DNA from: Archangium_A sp035910535
GTDB lineage: Bacteria > Myxococcota > Myxococcia > Myxococcales > Myxococcaceae
Direction: 5' to 3'
DNA: 64,000 nt
Assembly (NCBI GenBank): GCA_035910535.1
Contig: JAMHXF010000098.1
Location: 1-64,000 of the forward strand
Part shown: one piece after another, positions 8,732 through 16,228 of the stretch
How positions within the stretch are numbered: position 1 is the stretch's first letter
Layout: each line of letters starts with the position of its first letter
Position numbers and translations under genes: made by a program
Notes under the pieces: generated by a model
Told to the model about the DNA's origin: nothing
The model's database searches: none
What the model saw: the letters and a program-made list of their open reading frames with translations, nothing else

Positions 8732-9859
8732 TCACACGCCCATGTATCGAAACCATTGGTCGCGAAAATCAGCGTCGAGCCGACCTTCATCGCGGGCGAG
8801 GTCGACCAGCGTCTGCACCAGCGGCGCGAGGTCTGACGCGATGGAACCCACTCGCGGCTTGATCCGCGCGTCGGGCAGCTCGTCAGCTCGCGGTGCGAAC
8901 ACCATCGCCGTGACGTCGTAGATGGGCGAGAGCTGAGCCGCGCCCTTCTCGTCGAAGCGCAGACCGTAGTTGCCGAGGTGCGCATCGGTGTTGCCGATGG
9001 CCGCTGAGAACGAGTGAACCCTGGCCACAGTCTTCGCGTCTGCCTCGCTCACCAGGCCATCGCGCGCGAGCGAGGCGAACACGGCAGGCGCCTCGAGCTC
9101 GAACTCGTCCCGCGCCATCGCGAGGTAGTAGAGCGTTGCTGCACCACGCCGACCCACGCCAGACGTGCGGTCGAATCGAGGCATCAAGATTCCCGCGCGG
9201 TCACTGCCTCGAATGAACTCAAAGGTGCCGGGAGACGCGCCCGACGTGAGAATTCCGTCCGCTGCGAGCGCCTGCGCAGCCAGCGTCTCGACGAGCAGCA
9301 AATTCTTCCACCTGGTGCCGAGCGCGGTCGACAGCGGCGGCGTGAACTTGAGCAACATGTCACGCGGCGTCTGCGTGCCAACCGAGTGAAGAACCACTTT
9401 AGGCCGAGCTCCGCCGAGCGATGAATCTTTGCCGAAGTTCCCCGGTGCGAGGAGTTCCTCGATGACGCGCGCGTAGTCGTCGCGCTTGCGCGCACCCGAC
9501 ATGATTTCCGGTGCGAACGAGTCTTCGAACCGGCGACGTGATTCCGCACCGACGAGGAGATTGCCGGAGAGATCCTCGCCGCGTCGGCTGATGGCGATGA
9601 GCACGTGCTCGTCACTCCAATGCTGATCCGGCAATCGGAGTTCAGGAAAACGTCTGGCGAAGCCGGCCCCAAGAAAACCTGCCGGGGCCATGTCTGAAAA
9701 AATCCATGGAATGGCGCTCTCGATGACGTGCTGGCCGACACCGAGAAACGGGAAGCCGAGCTGCGTGAGTTCGAGCGTCTTCGTCGCGCTGTGCCAGGAA
9801 CCCAAATCTTCGACCGCGCCGTGTTCGCGAACGATGGCGAGAGGTGTGATGTCTGACAC
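8732..9859 (-). CDS. HipA-family kinase, YjjJ-like, without DNA-binding domain
   Basis: A 375-residue protein with a GTG start preceded by AAGG. It has HipA-fold kinase features: a Gly-rich loop in DSSLGGARPKVVL, the ATP Lys in MLLKFTPP, the catalytic loop GNTDAHLGNYGLRF and the Mg-binding LSPIYDVTAM. The segment IPWIFSDMAPAGFLG near residue 50 matches YjjJ-type HipA proteins better than classic HipA. YjjJ normally carries an N-terminal winged-helix domain; this protein starts too late to have one. No HipB-like antitoxin lies beside it, and the upstream gene is 52 bp away and unrelated. HipA kinases phosphorylate aminoacyl-tRNA synthetases; the target here is unknown. Confidence 0.85.
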   Translation of the reverse strand: MSDITPLAIVREHGAVEDLGSWHSATKTLELTQLGFPFLGVGQHVIESAIPWIFSDMAPAGFLGAGFARRFPELRLPDQHWSDEHVLIAISRRGEDLSGNLLVGAESRRRFEDSFAPEIMSGARKRDDYARVIEELLAPGNFGKDSSLGGARPKVVLHSVGTQTPRDMLLKFTPPLSTALGTRWKNLLLVETLAAQALAADGILTSGASPGTFEFIRGSDRAGILMPRFDRTSGVGRRGAATLYYLAMARDEFELEAPAVFASLARDGLVSEADAKTVARVHSFSAAIGNTDAHLGNYGLRFDEKGAAQLSPIYDVTAMVFAPRADELPDARIKPRVGSIASDLAPLVQTLVDLARDEGRLDADFRDQWFRYMGV

Positions 9860-9911
9860 GCGGCAACCTTACGTCAGCGGTCGTGACATTTCTTCGAATG
9901 CCCGATGCAGC

Positions 9912-10685
9912 TCACGGCCTCGTCCACGTGCGCACGCGAGAGACGAGCTGGAGCTCGTCGTCACTCTGCGACGCGTGACACGACACGCGGCTCAACACCT
10001 CGTCGGCCCACTGCGTGGTGCACGCGCGCAGCTGCACTTCAGGGCCGTAGCGCATCACGTTGTCGTCGCGCAGGAACCGCACGAAGCCCACCACGCGCCC
10101 CGCGTCGTCGAACGTGAAGAGCGCCCAGTCGTCGGTGTGAGAGTTCGCGTTCTTCTCGGTGACGCGGCCGCCGTGATTGTCCTGCGAGACGAACGACTCC
10201 CAGCGGAACAGTGCAGCCACCACGCGCCCCTGCGCATCGCGACGCACGCGCACCGGGTAGTCCTTCAAGAGCCCGTCAGCGTGCGAGTCGTCGCAACACG
10301 TCGCCGACTCGTAGCGGTTGACCACCACCTTCGCGCGCGCGTCGAAGACCAGCTTCAAGTCGGAGAGTCGTGCGTGCGGCAACGGCTCTGTCTCTGACGC
10401 GCCGTGGCCGACGGCGAGCTCGGGCTTCGCCTGCTTCGAGAGCTCGACGAGCGTCGTCAACAGCGCACGCTGCTCGAGAGACCAGGCGTCCAACACCACG
10501 TGCTTCGACTTCGCGAGCGCCGCAGGAGAAGCGAAGGCCGCAGAGACCACACCGAAGTCGTTCTTGTCGGGCACGGGCTTGCGGCTGAACAACGCCGAGA
10601 CGACGGGCGCTCCATCGACGACGTTCCACTTCGGCATGCCAGCGTCGGGCGCGGTCAGCACCAACGCCAGCAGCGCGAAGCTCAA
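9912..10685 (-). CDS. Exported protein of unknown function
   Basis: A 257-residue frame starting at a TTG that overlaps the stop of the upstream PTS gene (TTGA). This start gives a short signal peptide (SFALLALVLTAPDAG); the first internal ATG would remove it. The body has no recognised domain. It contains a Cys pair in ATCCDDSHADG, YPVRVRRDAQGRVVAALFRW and ALFTFDDAGRVVGFVRFLRDD. The latter two look like two repeats of an antiparallel beta unit. Translational coupling to the PTS IIB gene suggests joint expression, not a shared function. Confidence 0.6.
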   Translation of the reverse strand: MSFALLALVLTAPDAGMPKWNVVDGAPVVSALFSRKPVPDKNDFGVVSAAFASPAALAKSKHVVLDAWSLEQRALLTTLVELSKQAKPELAVGHGASETEPLPHARLSDLKLVFDARAKVVVNRYESATCCDDSHADGLLKDYPVRVRRDAQGRVVAALFRWESFVSQDNHGGRVTEKNANSHTDDWALFTFDDAGRVVGFVRFLRDDNVMRYGPEVQLRACTTQWADEVLSRVSCHASQSDDELQLVSRVRTWTRP

Positions 10686-11140
10686 CGCGAGAACACCTGC
10701 GTCGCTTCGGAAGGCACGGCCTGCACCTGCACCCGCATGCCGCTCAACGCGAGCTGCGCGAGGGCCTGCTGGTCTGCGTCGTCGAGGAACACCGAGCGCG
10801 AGACCGCCACGCGACCCGGGCCCGCATGCACGTTGCCCAGGTTCAACGTGCCGTCAGGCAGCCCGTGCTCACGCGCCACGACGACGGCGTTCACGTCTCG
10901 AAACAACACCAGCGTGCGGACTTTGTCGGCCGCCAGCGCGCGGAAGTCGAGCTTCTCGACGGGCGCCAACACCACCTCGACTTCAGGCGGCACGGCGAGG
11001 GCGTACGCGGCCTTCGCGAGGTCATCGTGCGCGGCGGTCTCGTCAGCCACCACCACGCGTTCAGCCTTCAGGAAGGGCAGCCAGGCCTCGATGACCTGAC
11101 CGTGAATCAAACGGCTGTCGATGCGACTCCAGGAAATCAC
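10682..11140 (-). CDS. PTS mannose/sorbose-family EIIB, orphan
   Basis: A 152-residue protein with a GTG start. It opens ISWSRIDSRLIHGQVIEAW, the diagnostic active-site motif of mannose-family PTS IIB subunits; the His in RLIHGQV is the phosphorylated residue. LADKVRTLVLFRD and LNLGNVHAGPGRVAVSRSVFL match the rest of the fold. No EIIA, EIIC, EIID, HPr or EI gene is adjacent, so it cannot form a transporter by itself. Incomplete PTS sets in deltaproteobacteria are thought to be regulatory. It overlaps the downstream gene, which begins at a TTG. Confidence 0.85.
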   Translation of the reverse strand: MISWSRIDSRLIHGQVIEAWLPFLKAERVVVADETAAHDDLAKAAYALAVPPEVEVVLAPVEKLDFRALAADKVRTLVLFRDVNAVVVAREHGLPDGTLNLGNVHAGPGRVAVSRSVFLDDADQQALAQLALSGMRVQVQAVPSEATQVFSR

Positions 11141-11266
11141 GGCTCGACTCCCACAACGTACGACGGCCCCGATGGGTTACACCTTGCCTGCTTCATCGGA
11201 ACGCTTAGCCCCGTGGTTGCTTCCGAGCATGAGAAAAGCGTCACCCACGCACACAAGGGAGCACCC

Positions 11267-12124
11267 ATGTTCGCAGTCGCCGGAGTGTCAGGTCGCACCG
11301 GAGCCGCCACCGCGTCAGCGCTCCTCAAACGAGGCCAGAAGGTGCGCGTGTTGGTGCGTGATGAAGCGCAGGGCGAGCCGTGGCTGCGTCGCCACGCCGA
11401 GGTCGCCGTCGTCGACTTGAAAGACAGCGCGGCGCTCGCGGCGGCCATCAAGGGGCTCACCGGCGCGTACCTGCTGTTACCGCCGCCGCCCGCCGACGCT
11501 GACTTCCTCGTCGACCAGGCGGCGACGCTCGCGAGCATGGTGAAGGCGTTGAAGGGTTCAGGGCTCAAGAGCCTGCTCTTTCTTTCTGCGGCCGGCGCGC
11601 AACACGCTGCGGGAACGGGGCCACTGTTGTCTCTGCATCACGCCGAGAAGGCGCTCGCGCAGGCCGCACCGTCGGTGACGTTTCTGCGCGCCGCATATTT
11701 CGTCGAGAACTGGAGCGCGTGGCTGCTGCACGCGCTGGAGACCGGCGAGCTGCCGCACTTCGGGCACCCGCACCACAAGTTCTCTCAGGTCGGCGCCCAT
11801 GACATCGGCGAGGCCGCCGCGCAGGCGTTGGAAGAGCACGTGCCCGGCTCTCGTTTCATCGAGCTGCGGGGCCAGGAGCCGTGGTCGGCCGACGACGTGG
11901 CCGAGGTGCTGACCTCGCTGTTGGGCCAGCAGGTCAAAGCCGTCGAGCGCCCGGTGAGCGACGCGAAGGAGGCGTTCGAAAAGCTGGGCCTCTCTTCTTC
12001 GACGGCGGCGCTGCAGGCCGAGCTGTACCAGGGCCTCGCGCGCGGCCTGCTCGACTTCGCGCGACCCAAGCAGGTGCTGCACGGCACCACGACGTTGTTC
12101 GACGCCATCAAGCCGCTGGTGTGA
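11267..12124 (+). CDS. NmrA/SDR-like NAD(P)-binding protein
   Basis: A 285-residue atypical short-chain dehydrogenase of the NmrA type. The ATG at 11267 has AAGGGAGCACCC upstream. The N-terminus FAVAGVSGRTGAATASALLK is a Rossmann fold with GxxGxxG. LKSLLFLSAAGAQHA and FLRAAYFVENW follow the NmrA/YwnB/QOR2 pattern, and the catalytic Tyr of classical SDRs is absent. Such proteins are NAD(P)H-dependent quinone or redox-sensor reductases. The much longer frame that begins upstream runs over the divergent PTS gene and is not the true start. The next gene overlaps its stop by 4 bp. Confidence 0.85.
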   Translation: MFAVAGVSGRTGAATASALLKRGQKVRVLVRDEAQGEPWLRRHAEVAVVDLKDSAALAAAIKGLTGAYLLLPPPPADADFLVDQAATLASMVKALKGSGLKSLLFLSAAGAQHAAGTGPLLSLHHAEKALAQAAPSVTFLRAAYFVENWSAWLLHALETGELPHFGHPHHKFSQVGAHDIGEAAAQALEEHVPGSRFIELRGQEPWSADDVAEVLTSLLGQQVKAVERPVSDAKEAFEKLGLSSSTAALQAELYQGLARGLLDFARPKQVLHGTTTLFDAIKPLV

Positions 12125-12957
12125 CGGCGAAGCACTTCGACACGAAGTTCGGCGCTGACTTTCTCGCGTCCGTCCCCGACGGGCCCGGCGTGTACGAGTG
12201 GCTCGATGCCGCGGGCCGCACCATCTATGTCGGCAAGGCGGTGAACCTGCGCAAGCGCCTCGCGCAGTACCGCCTCGCCGGCGCGCGCAAGAAGACAGAG
12301 CGGAAGCGCGCGCAGCTGGTGAAGGCCGCGGCGACGGTGCGTTTTCGCGCGACGGAAAATGAGCTCGCGGCGCTGCTGCTCGAGAATGAGCTGATTCAGG
12401 CGCTGCAGCCGGCGCACAACGTGGCGGGCGCGTTCTCGTTCATGTACCCGTGCCTCGGCGTGCGCCGCGTCGACCGCGACGTCGAGCTGTGCTGCACCAC
12501 GACGCCGGAGGAGCTCGAGGGCTTCGAGCTGTGCGGCGCGTTTCGCTCTCCGGCCGTCACGCGCGCGGCCTTCGATGCGCTGGTGGAGTTGCTCGAGCAC
12601 GTCGGGCACCGCGAGCCGTCGAAGAAGAACGCCGCGGCGCCGAAGTACACGCGCGTGGTGCGCTTTCGTCAGCTCGACGACGCGTGGGTCGGGTTGTTGC
12701 TGGCGTGGTGGCGAGGCACGTCACGCGCGTTCTTGTCGAAGCTGGTGCTGGCGCTGGTCGAGAAGCGCGCGGCGCGACGCCACGCCGACGACACGCAAGC
12801 GCAGTTGAACCTGCTCAAGCGTTTTCACGAAGACGAGTGCGTGCCGCTGCGCGCGACGTTGGTGAAGCTGCAGCGCGCCGACACGTTGTTCCTCCCTCAG
12901 CAGGAGCGGGACCGCGCGTTTCTGTCAGCGAAGGAGCCGCGCCAGCGCCCGCGCTGA
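12121..12957 (+). CDS. GIY-YIG nuclease-domain protein (UvrC N-terminal-like)
   Basis: A 278-residue protein with a GTG start overlapping the previous stop (GTGA). Residues 18-75 form a GIY-YIG domain: PGVYEWLDAAGRTIYVGKAV followed by NLRKRLAQY and a late NELAALLLENELIQALQPAHN. The last element holds the conserved Glu, as in UvrC and Cho. The remaining 180 residues lack the UvrB-binding, RNase H-like and HhH domains, so it is not UvrC. They resemble the region after GIY-YIG in polymerase-III-epsilon-associated or Cho proteins. The C-terminus overlaps the convergent minus-strand gene by 33 bp. Confidence 0.8.
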   Translation: MTAKHFDTKFGADFLASVPDGPGVYEWLDAAGRTIYVGKAVNLRKRLAQYRLAGARKKTERKRAQLVKAAATVRFRATENELAALLLENELIQALQPAHNVAGAFSFMYPCLGVRRVDRDVELCCTTTPEELEGFELCGAFRSPAVTRAAFDALVELLEHVGHREPSKKNAAAPKYTRVVRFRQLDDAWVGLLLAWWRGTSRAFLSKLVLALVEKRAARRHADDTQAQLNLLKRFHEDECVPLRATLVKLQRADTLFLPQQERDRAFLSAKEPRQRPR

Positions 12958-13845
12958 GGTGCGCATCGACGCGGCGCCGAGGCGCTGCGTGAGGCTCAGC
13001 GACACCGGCGCTGCCCAGTCGAAGTCGACCAGGCGCGGCAGCCAGTCGCGTTCGACACAGCCTTCGAGGCTGAAGACCGACACGTCGCGACATGCCTGCG
13101 CGGCCACTCGCAAGTCGCGCTCGAATTCGGGCCAGCTCAACTTTGGCAGCGGGTCCACGCCGCCGCCCGTGCTGCCGACGGCAATCGCGCGCGCGTGTGG
13201 CGACCAGCTCGCGAGCAGCCCCGCACCGAGCGGCCCCAGCAGGCTCGAGTACGCCATCACCACTTCGCGCTGCACCGGCACGTCGAGCGACGACGAGAAG
13301 CGTTGAAAGAAGTGGCTCCCCGCAGCGCGGTCTTCGAGCAGCAGGGGAAACTGGTAGCTCTCGACGGCCCAACCCTCGGCGCTGAGGCGGCTCAACAACG
13401 CGCGGTAGTGCGTCAGCGCGGCTTCACGGCGGGCGCGGTCAGCAGACCTCCGCGCCCAGCGGCTCAACGCGCGCACCGGCGTGGCGAACAACGAGTCGAG
13501 CTCACGGATGTCGGGCTCGAAGTCGAAGCCCAGGCTCTCGAACTTCAAGCCGTGCGTCGTCACCCAGGACAGAAATGCGTCGACGCGCTCCGTCACCGCC
13601 GCGCCGTTGTCGTGCGTCGCGAAGTAGCCGTGCTCGCGCGGCAACAACAACCACGCGCCGACACGAACCCCTTCATCTGCGAGCCGCTTCACGGCGTCAG
13701 CGCGTGCTCCTGACAAGTCGCGCAGGCCCATGGTGACGCCGGCGTTCAACGTGCGCAGCGCAGCGGTCACCTCGGCGCGTGCGGTGAGCGACGTCAGCGC
13801 CTCGGGGTCTTGCTCGTTGAAGAACGACAGGCGCTGGGGCTTCAC
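12925..13845 (-). CDS. Putative TIM-barrel hydrolase-like protein beside the graspetide ligase
   Basis: A 306-residue protein with a GTG start 7 bp after the ATP-grasp stop, hence in the same operon. There is no signal peptide. The order of motifs suggests a TIM barrel of glycosidase type: VGAWLLLPREHGYFATHDN, LGFDFEPD with acidic residues at a strand end, VESYQFPLLLEDRA, VVMAYSS and VSVFSLEG. I do not recognise a defined family. Its position makes a role in processing or tailoring of the graspetide possible, but nothing in the sequence proves it. Its 3' end overlaps the convergent GIY-YIG gene. Confidence 0.65.
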   Translation of the reverse strand: MKPQRLSFFNEQDPEALTSLTARAEVTAALRTLNAGVTMGLRDLSGARADAVKRLADEGVRVGAWLLLPREHGYFATHDNGAAVTERVDAFLSWVTTHGLKFESLGFDFEPDIRELDSLFATPVRALSRWARRSADRARREAALTHYRALLSRLSAEGWAVESYQFPLLLEDRAAGSHFFQRFSSSLDVPVQREVVMAYSSLLGPLGAGLLASWSPHARAIAVGSTGGGVDPLPKLSWPEFERDLRVAAQACRDVSVFSLEGCVERDWLPRLVDFDWAAPVSLSLTQRLGAASMRTSARALARLLR

Positions 13846-13852
13846 GGCGCGC

Positions 13853-14800
13853 TCAATACACGCGCTTGCCCACCATCAGCTCCGCGATGGCCCGGCTGAT
13901 GGGGTGGCCCAGCTTCCACTCGACGTCGAGGTAGATGGGCGAGCTGTTCAACTCGAGGAACACCCATCGGCCGTCGGGCGCGCGCTTGATGTCGATGCCT
14001 GCGAAGACGAGGCCGCAACGCCGCGCGGCCTTGCGACATTGGTCGATGACGGCGTCGGGCAACGTGACCTCTTCGTAGGTCGCCTCGCCGCCCGAGTAGA
14101 CGGGGTCGTCGCGAAAATCGAGGTGCTGCGAAGGGGTCCGAATCGCCACGCACGAGACGATGTCGTTGCCCGCGAGCATCACGCGCAGGTCGTCTCCGGG
14201 GATCGTCTCTTGAAAGATGACCGGTGACGACGCGACGTCTTCGAGGCGCTCCAGCGCTTCACCTTCGAGCCGCTGCGTGATGGCGCCACCCATGATGGGC
14301 TTGAAGATGACGTCACCGACCTCGGCCTTGAAGGCGCGCACGGCCACCGGGTCGTTGCTGATCAACGTCCTGGGCACCACCGCGCCGGACTCGCGCAAGG
14401 CGTGCAGTTGAAACGGTTTGTACTGCAGCACGCTCGCGGCCTGCGGCGGGTTGATCAACCGAACGCCCCGCGCCTGCAGCGAGAGCAGCCACGCCACGTA
14501 GAACGACGCGCGCTCGCGCTCCTGCATGTAGCGGATGAACCAGTCGTCGTAGAGCACCAGCTCGTCGTCGCGCTCCATCGCGGGTGCGTAGGGCGCCGGA
14601 ATTCCACGGAGGTAGAAGGCCTCGAACTCCGTGGTGTCGATGCCGCGGTAATTGAAGCGACCGTCGCGCTCCGAGAGCGGGAAGCCTTCGTGGAGCGCGT
14701 CGGCGCGGATCAACACGTCGTCGGCGCCAAGGGCGCGTAACTCTTTCGCGACGGCGTGAACCTGCGGATCATCGTCGCTACCGAAGATGCCAACCTTCAT
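13853..14800 (-). CDS. ATP-grasp ligase, probable graspetide macrocyclase
   Basis: A 315-residue ATP-grasp enzyme. The ATG at 14800 is set by AGAGGAG 7 bp upstream; an in-frame extension to 14854 would cross the divergent promoter. Motifs in order are INPPQAASVLQYKPFQLHAL, VVPRTLISNDP, the ATP-lysine strand VIFKPIMGGAITQ, PVIFQETIPGDDLRVML, FAGIDIKRAPDGRWVFLELN and SSPIYLDVEW. The ELN-SP unit supplies Mg ligands. Length and order fit MvdC/MvdD/PsnB-type ligases, which make omega-ester or omega-amide links between Ser/Thr/Lys and Glu/Asp side chains. The gene lies 77 bp from, and divergent to, a precursor rich in TTxxxGEE repeats, the expected substrate. Confidence 0.88.
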   Translation of the reverse strand: MKVGIFGSDDDPQVHAVAKELRALGADDVLIRADALHEGFPLSERDGRFNYRGIDTTEFEAFYLRGIPAPYAPAMERDDELVLYDDWFIRYMQERERASFYVAWLLSLQARGVRLINPPQAASVLQYKPFQLHALRESGAVVPRTLISNDPVAVRAFKAEVGDVIFKPIMGGAITQRLEGEALERLEDVASSPVIFQETIPGDDLRVMLAGNDIVSCVAIRTPSQHLDFRDDPVYSGGEATYEEVTLPDAVIDQCRKAARRCGLVFAGIDIKRAPDGRWVFLELNSSPIYLDVEWKLGHPISRAIAELMVGKRVY

Positions 14801-14877
14801 GACAGCTCCTCTGGGGCAACCTGGGACAGGAGTGTCCGATAATGTCGGGAACACTCACTCACAGGGAGGTTTTCGCC
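14801..14877. promoter_or_regulatory. Divergent promoter/operator of the graspetide locus
   Basis: This is the 77-bp gap between the ligase and precursor genes. GATAAT at 14838-14843 is a good -10 box for the precursor and would put the transcript start about 28 nt before its ATG. No strong -35 is seen. The -10 sits inside an imperfect dyad at 14833-14853 (TGT-CCGA ... TCGG-ACA), next to a second short dyad GGACA-GGAG-TGTCC at 14824-14837. This suggests repressor or activator binding. A strong ribosome binding site AGGGAGG lies at 14863-14869, which fixes the precursor start at 14878, not at the ATG at 14842. Confidence 0.5.
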
Positions 14878-15462
14878 ATGAAGGTGAAGGGACCGAAGAG
14901 CTTCGTGAAGTACGAGTCGCCCAAGGCTGACAAGAAGAAGTCCGACCAGAAGGCGACGACGTTGGCGGTTGGTGAAGAAGGCGGCGGCTCCACCACCAAG
15001 AAGCTTGGTGAAGAAGGTGGCGGCGCGACGACCAAGGCGGTCGGCGAAGAAGGCGGCGGCGCGACGACCAAAGCGCTCGGCGAAGAAGGCGGCACCACCA
15101 AGCCCAGGGGCGAAGGCGGCGCGACCACCCTGGCCGTCGGTGAAGAAGGCGGCGGCATCAAGCCCGGGCTCCCCGGCAAGCCGAAGCCTCCCGACATGAC
15201 GACGATGGCGGTCGGCGAAGAGGGCGGTGGCATCAAGCCCAAGCCTCCCGACGTCACCACGATGGCGGTCGGCGAAGAAGGCGGCGTCAAGCCCAAGCCT
15301 CCCGACGTCACCACGATGGCCGTCGGTGAAGAAGGCGGCACGCGTCCTCCCGACGTGACGACCATGGCCGTCGGCGAAGAAGGCGGCAGCAAGCCAAAGC
15401 CTCCTGGCGACATCTTCACGACCATGGCGGTCGGCGAAGAAGGCGGCAGCGGCAACAAGTAA
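14878..15462 (+). CDS. Graspetide (plesiocin-type) precursor with 11 core units
   Basis: A 194-residue precursor. Residues 1-26 form a basic leader (KVKGPKSFVKYESPK, then a Lys/Asp-rich stretch) that may bind the ligase. Then come units of TTxxxGEE at residues 27-34, 39-46, 51-58, 63-70, 83-90, 108-115, 127-134, 145-152, 161-168 and 181-188. One damaged unit at 73-79 (TTKPRGE) has lost a Glu. The first units are separated by GGGS/GGGA/GG, the later ones by Pro/Lys spacers such as GGGIKPKPPDV. The last five are identical TTMAVGEEGG. TTxxxxEE is the group 2 graspetide core, in which two Thr are ester-linked to two Glu in a hairpin. The divergent ATP-grasp gene is the predicted partner. A bound and exported multi-ring product is inferred. 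Confidence 0.88.
   Translation: MKVKGPKSFVKYESPKADKKKSDQKATTLAVGEEGGGSTTKKLGEEGGGATTKAVGEEGGGATTKALGEEGGTTKPRGEGGATTLAVGEEGGGIKPGLPGKPKPPDMTTMAVGEEGGGIKPKPPDVTTMAVGEEGGVKPKPPDVTTMAVGEEGGTRPPDVTTMAVGEEGGSKPKPPGDIFTTMAVGEEGGSGNK
14956..15441 (+). repeat. Array of TTxxxGEE core-unit codons
   Basis: Eleven in-frame units of about 24 coding bases each, spaced 6 to 57 bases apart. They divide into an early block (units 1-5, TTKxLGEE-like, Gly/Ala/Ser spacers) and a late block (units 7-11, TTMAVGEE, Pro/Lys spacers), with unit 6 as the junction. The near-identical late block (ACGATGGC-GTCGG-GAAGA pattern) shows recent unit duplication, whereas synonymous differences show that older copies have drifted. 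Confidence 0.85.
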
Positions 15463-15479
15463 GTCGCCGCACCTCACGG

Positions 15480-15506
15480 CCCCTCTTTCCTTCACGGAGA
15501 GAGGGG
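15480..15506 (+). terminator. Hairpin after graspetide precursor
   Basis: A stem of 11 positions (CCCCTCTTTCC with GGAGAGAGGGG, one mismatch) and loop TTCAC lies 18 bp after the precursor stop. No long T-run follows, so it may attenuate instead of fully terminating. Its stem closely resembles the terminator at 24552-24583. Confidence 0.6.
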
Positions 15507-15574
15507 TCGAGTCGTTTCTGGCGCGACACGTGGGCCAGCGGAAACGCACGCGCGGGCGTATAGGAGTCGCCACC

Positions 15575-16228
15575 ATGGCTGACACCGACTCTCGCGCTGG
15601 CCTCGTCTACTTCACCCGCACGCTCCTCGATTGGACCACGCAGCTGCACGCGCCCAACGACGCCGCGTTGCAACAGGCCTTCGACGCCCCGGCCGCGAAT
15701 GACATGCCCGCGATTCAGCTCGCGCCGTCTGAAGCGAAGCTGACCGAGATGCTGCTGCGGCTGGCGGGCGCGAAGAAGGTCGTCGAGGTCGGCACGCTCG
15801 CGGGCTACTCGGCGCTGCGGCTCGCGCGGGCGCTGCCGCCCGACGGTGAGGTGCACACCATCGAGTTCGACGAGAAGCACGCCGAGGTCGCGCGCAAGGT
15901 CATCGAAGCTGCGGGCGAAGCGAAGCGCATCACGGTGCATGTCGGCGCAGCCCTCGATGTGCTGCCGAAGCTCGCGGCGAAGGGCCCGTTCTGCGGCGTC
16001 TTCATCGACGCCGACAAAGAGAACTACGACGGCTACGGCCGCTGGGCCGCGAAGCACCTGCGCCAGGGCGGGTTGTTGCTGGGCGACAACGTGTTCCTCT
16101 TCGGCCACCTGCTCGACAGTGACGGTCGCGCGGCGGCGATGCGCCGGTTTCACGAAGAGGCGAAGCTGCACTTCGAGACGGTGTGCATTCCCACGCCCGA
16201 CGGTCTGTTGCTCGGCATCAAGCGATGA
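15575..16228 (+). CDS. Class I O-methyltransferase, CCoAOMT/catechol type
   Basis: A 217-residue SAM-dependent O-methyltransferase. The ATG at 15575 has AGGAG 9 bp upstream. Motif I reads KKVVEVGTLAGYSALRLARA, followed by VHTIEFDEKHAEVARK, FCGVFIDADKENYDGY with the metal-binding Asp pair, GGLLLGDNVFLFG, and a C-terminal IPTPDGLLLGIKR. This is the caffeoyl-CoA/catechol O-methyltransferase family (AdoMet_MTase 3), cytoplasmic and Mg-dependent. It differs from the PIMT-like methyltransferases known in some graspetide clusters. It follows the precursor after a hairpin and is translationally coupled to the MFS gene (ATGA overlap). A role in graspetide tailoring is possible, not shown. Confidence 0.88.
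   Translation: MADTDSRAGLVYFTRTLLDWTTQLHAPNDAALQQAFDAPAANDMPAIQLAPSEAKLTEMLLRLAGAKKVVEVGTLAGYSALRLARALPPDGEVHTIEFDEKHAEVARKVIEAAGEAKRITVHVGAALDVLPKLAAKGPFCGVFIDADKENYDGYGRWAAKHLRQGGLLLGDNVFLFGHLLDSDGRAAAMRRFHEEAKLHFETVCIPTPDGLLLGIKR

Noticed and set aside
10826..11266. N-terminal extension of the NmrA-like frame
   Set aside because: The extension runs over the divergent PTS IIB gene and the intergenic region; the ATG at 11267 has a good ribosome binding site and begins the Rossmann fold.
14842..14877. Earlier ATG of the graspetide precursor
   Set aside because: It overlaps the -10 box and has no ribosome binding site, whereas 14878 has AGGGAGG at the right distance.
14859..15458. Minus-strand frame rich in Pro/Ser opposite the precursor
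   Set aside because: It simply mirrors the GEEGG repeats (PPSSPTA) and has no start signal.
14878..15462. Reading the repeat protein as a structural low-complexity or collagen-like protein
   Set aside because: Spacing of TT and EE is constant in ten units while spacers vary, and an ATP-grasp ligase gene is divergent to it; this fits a graspetide core better than a structural repeat.
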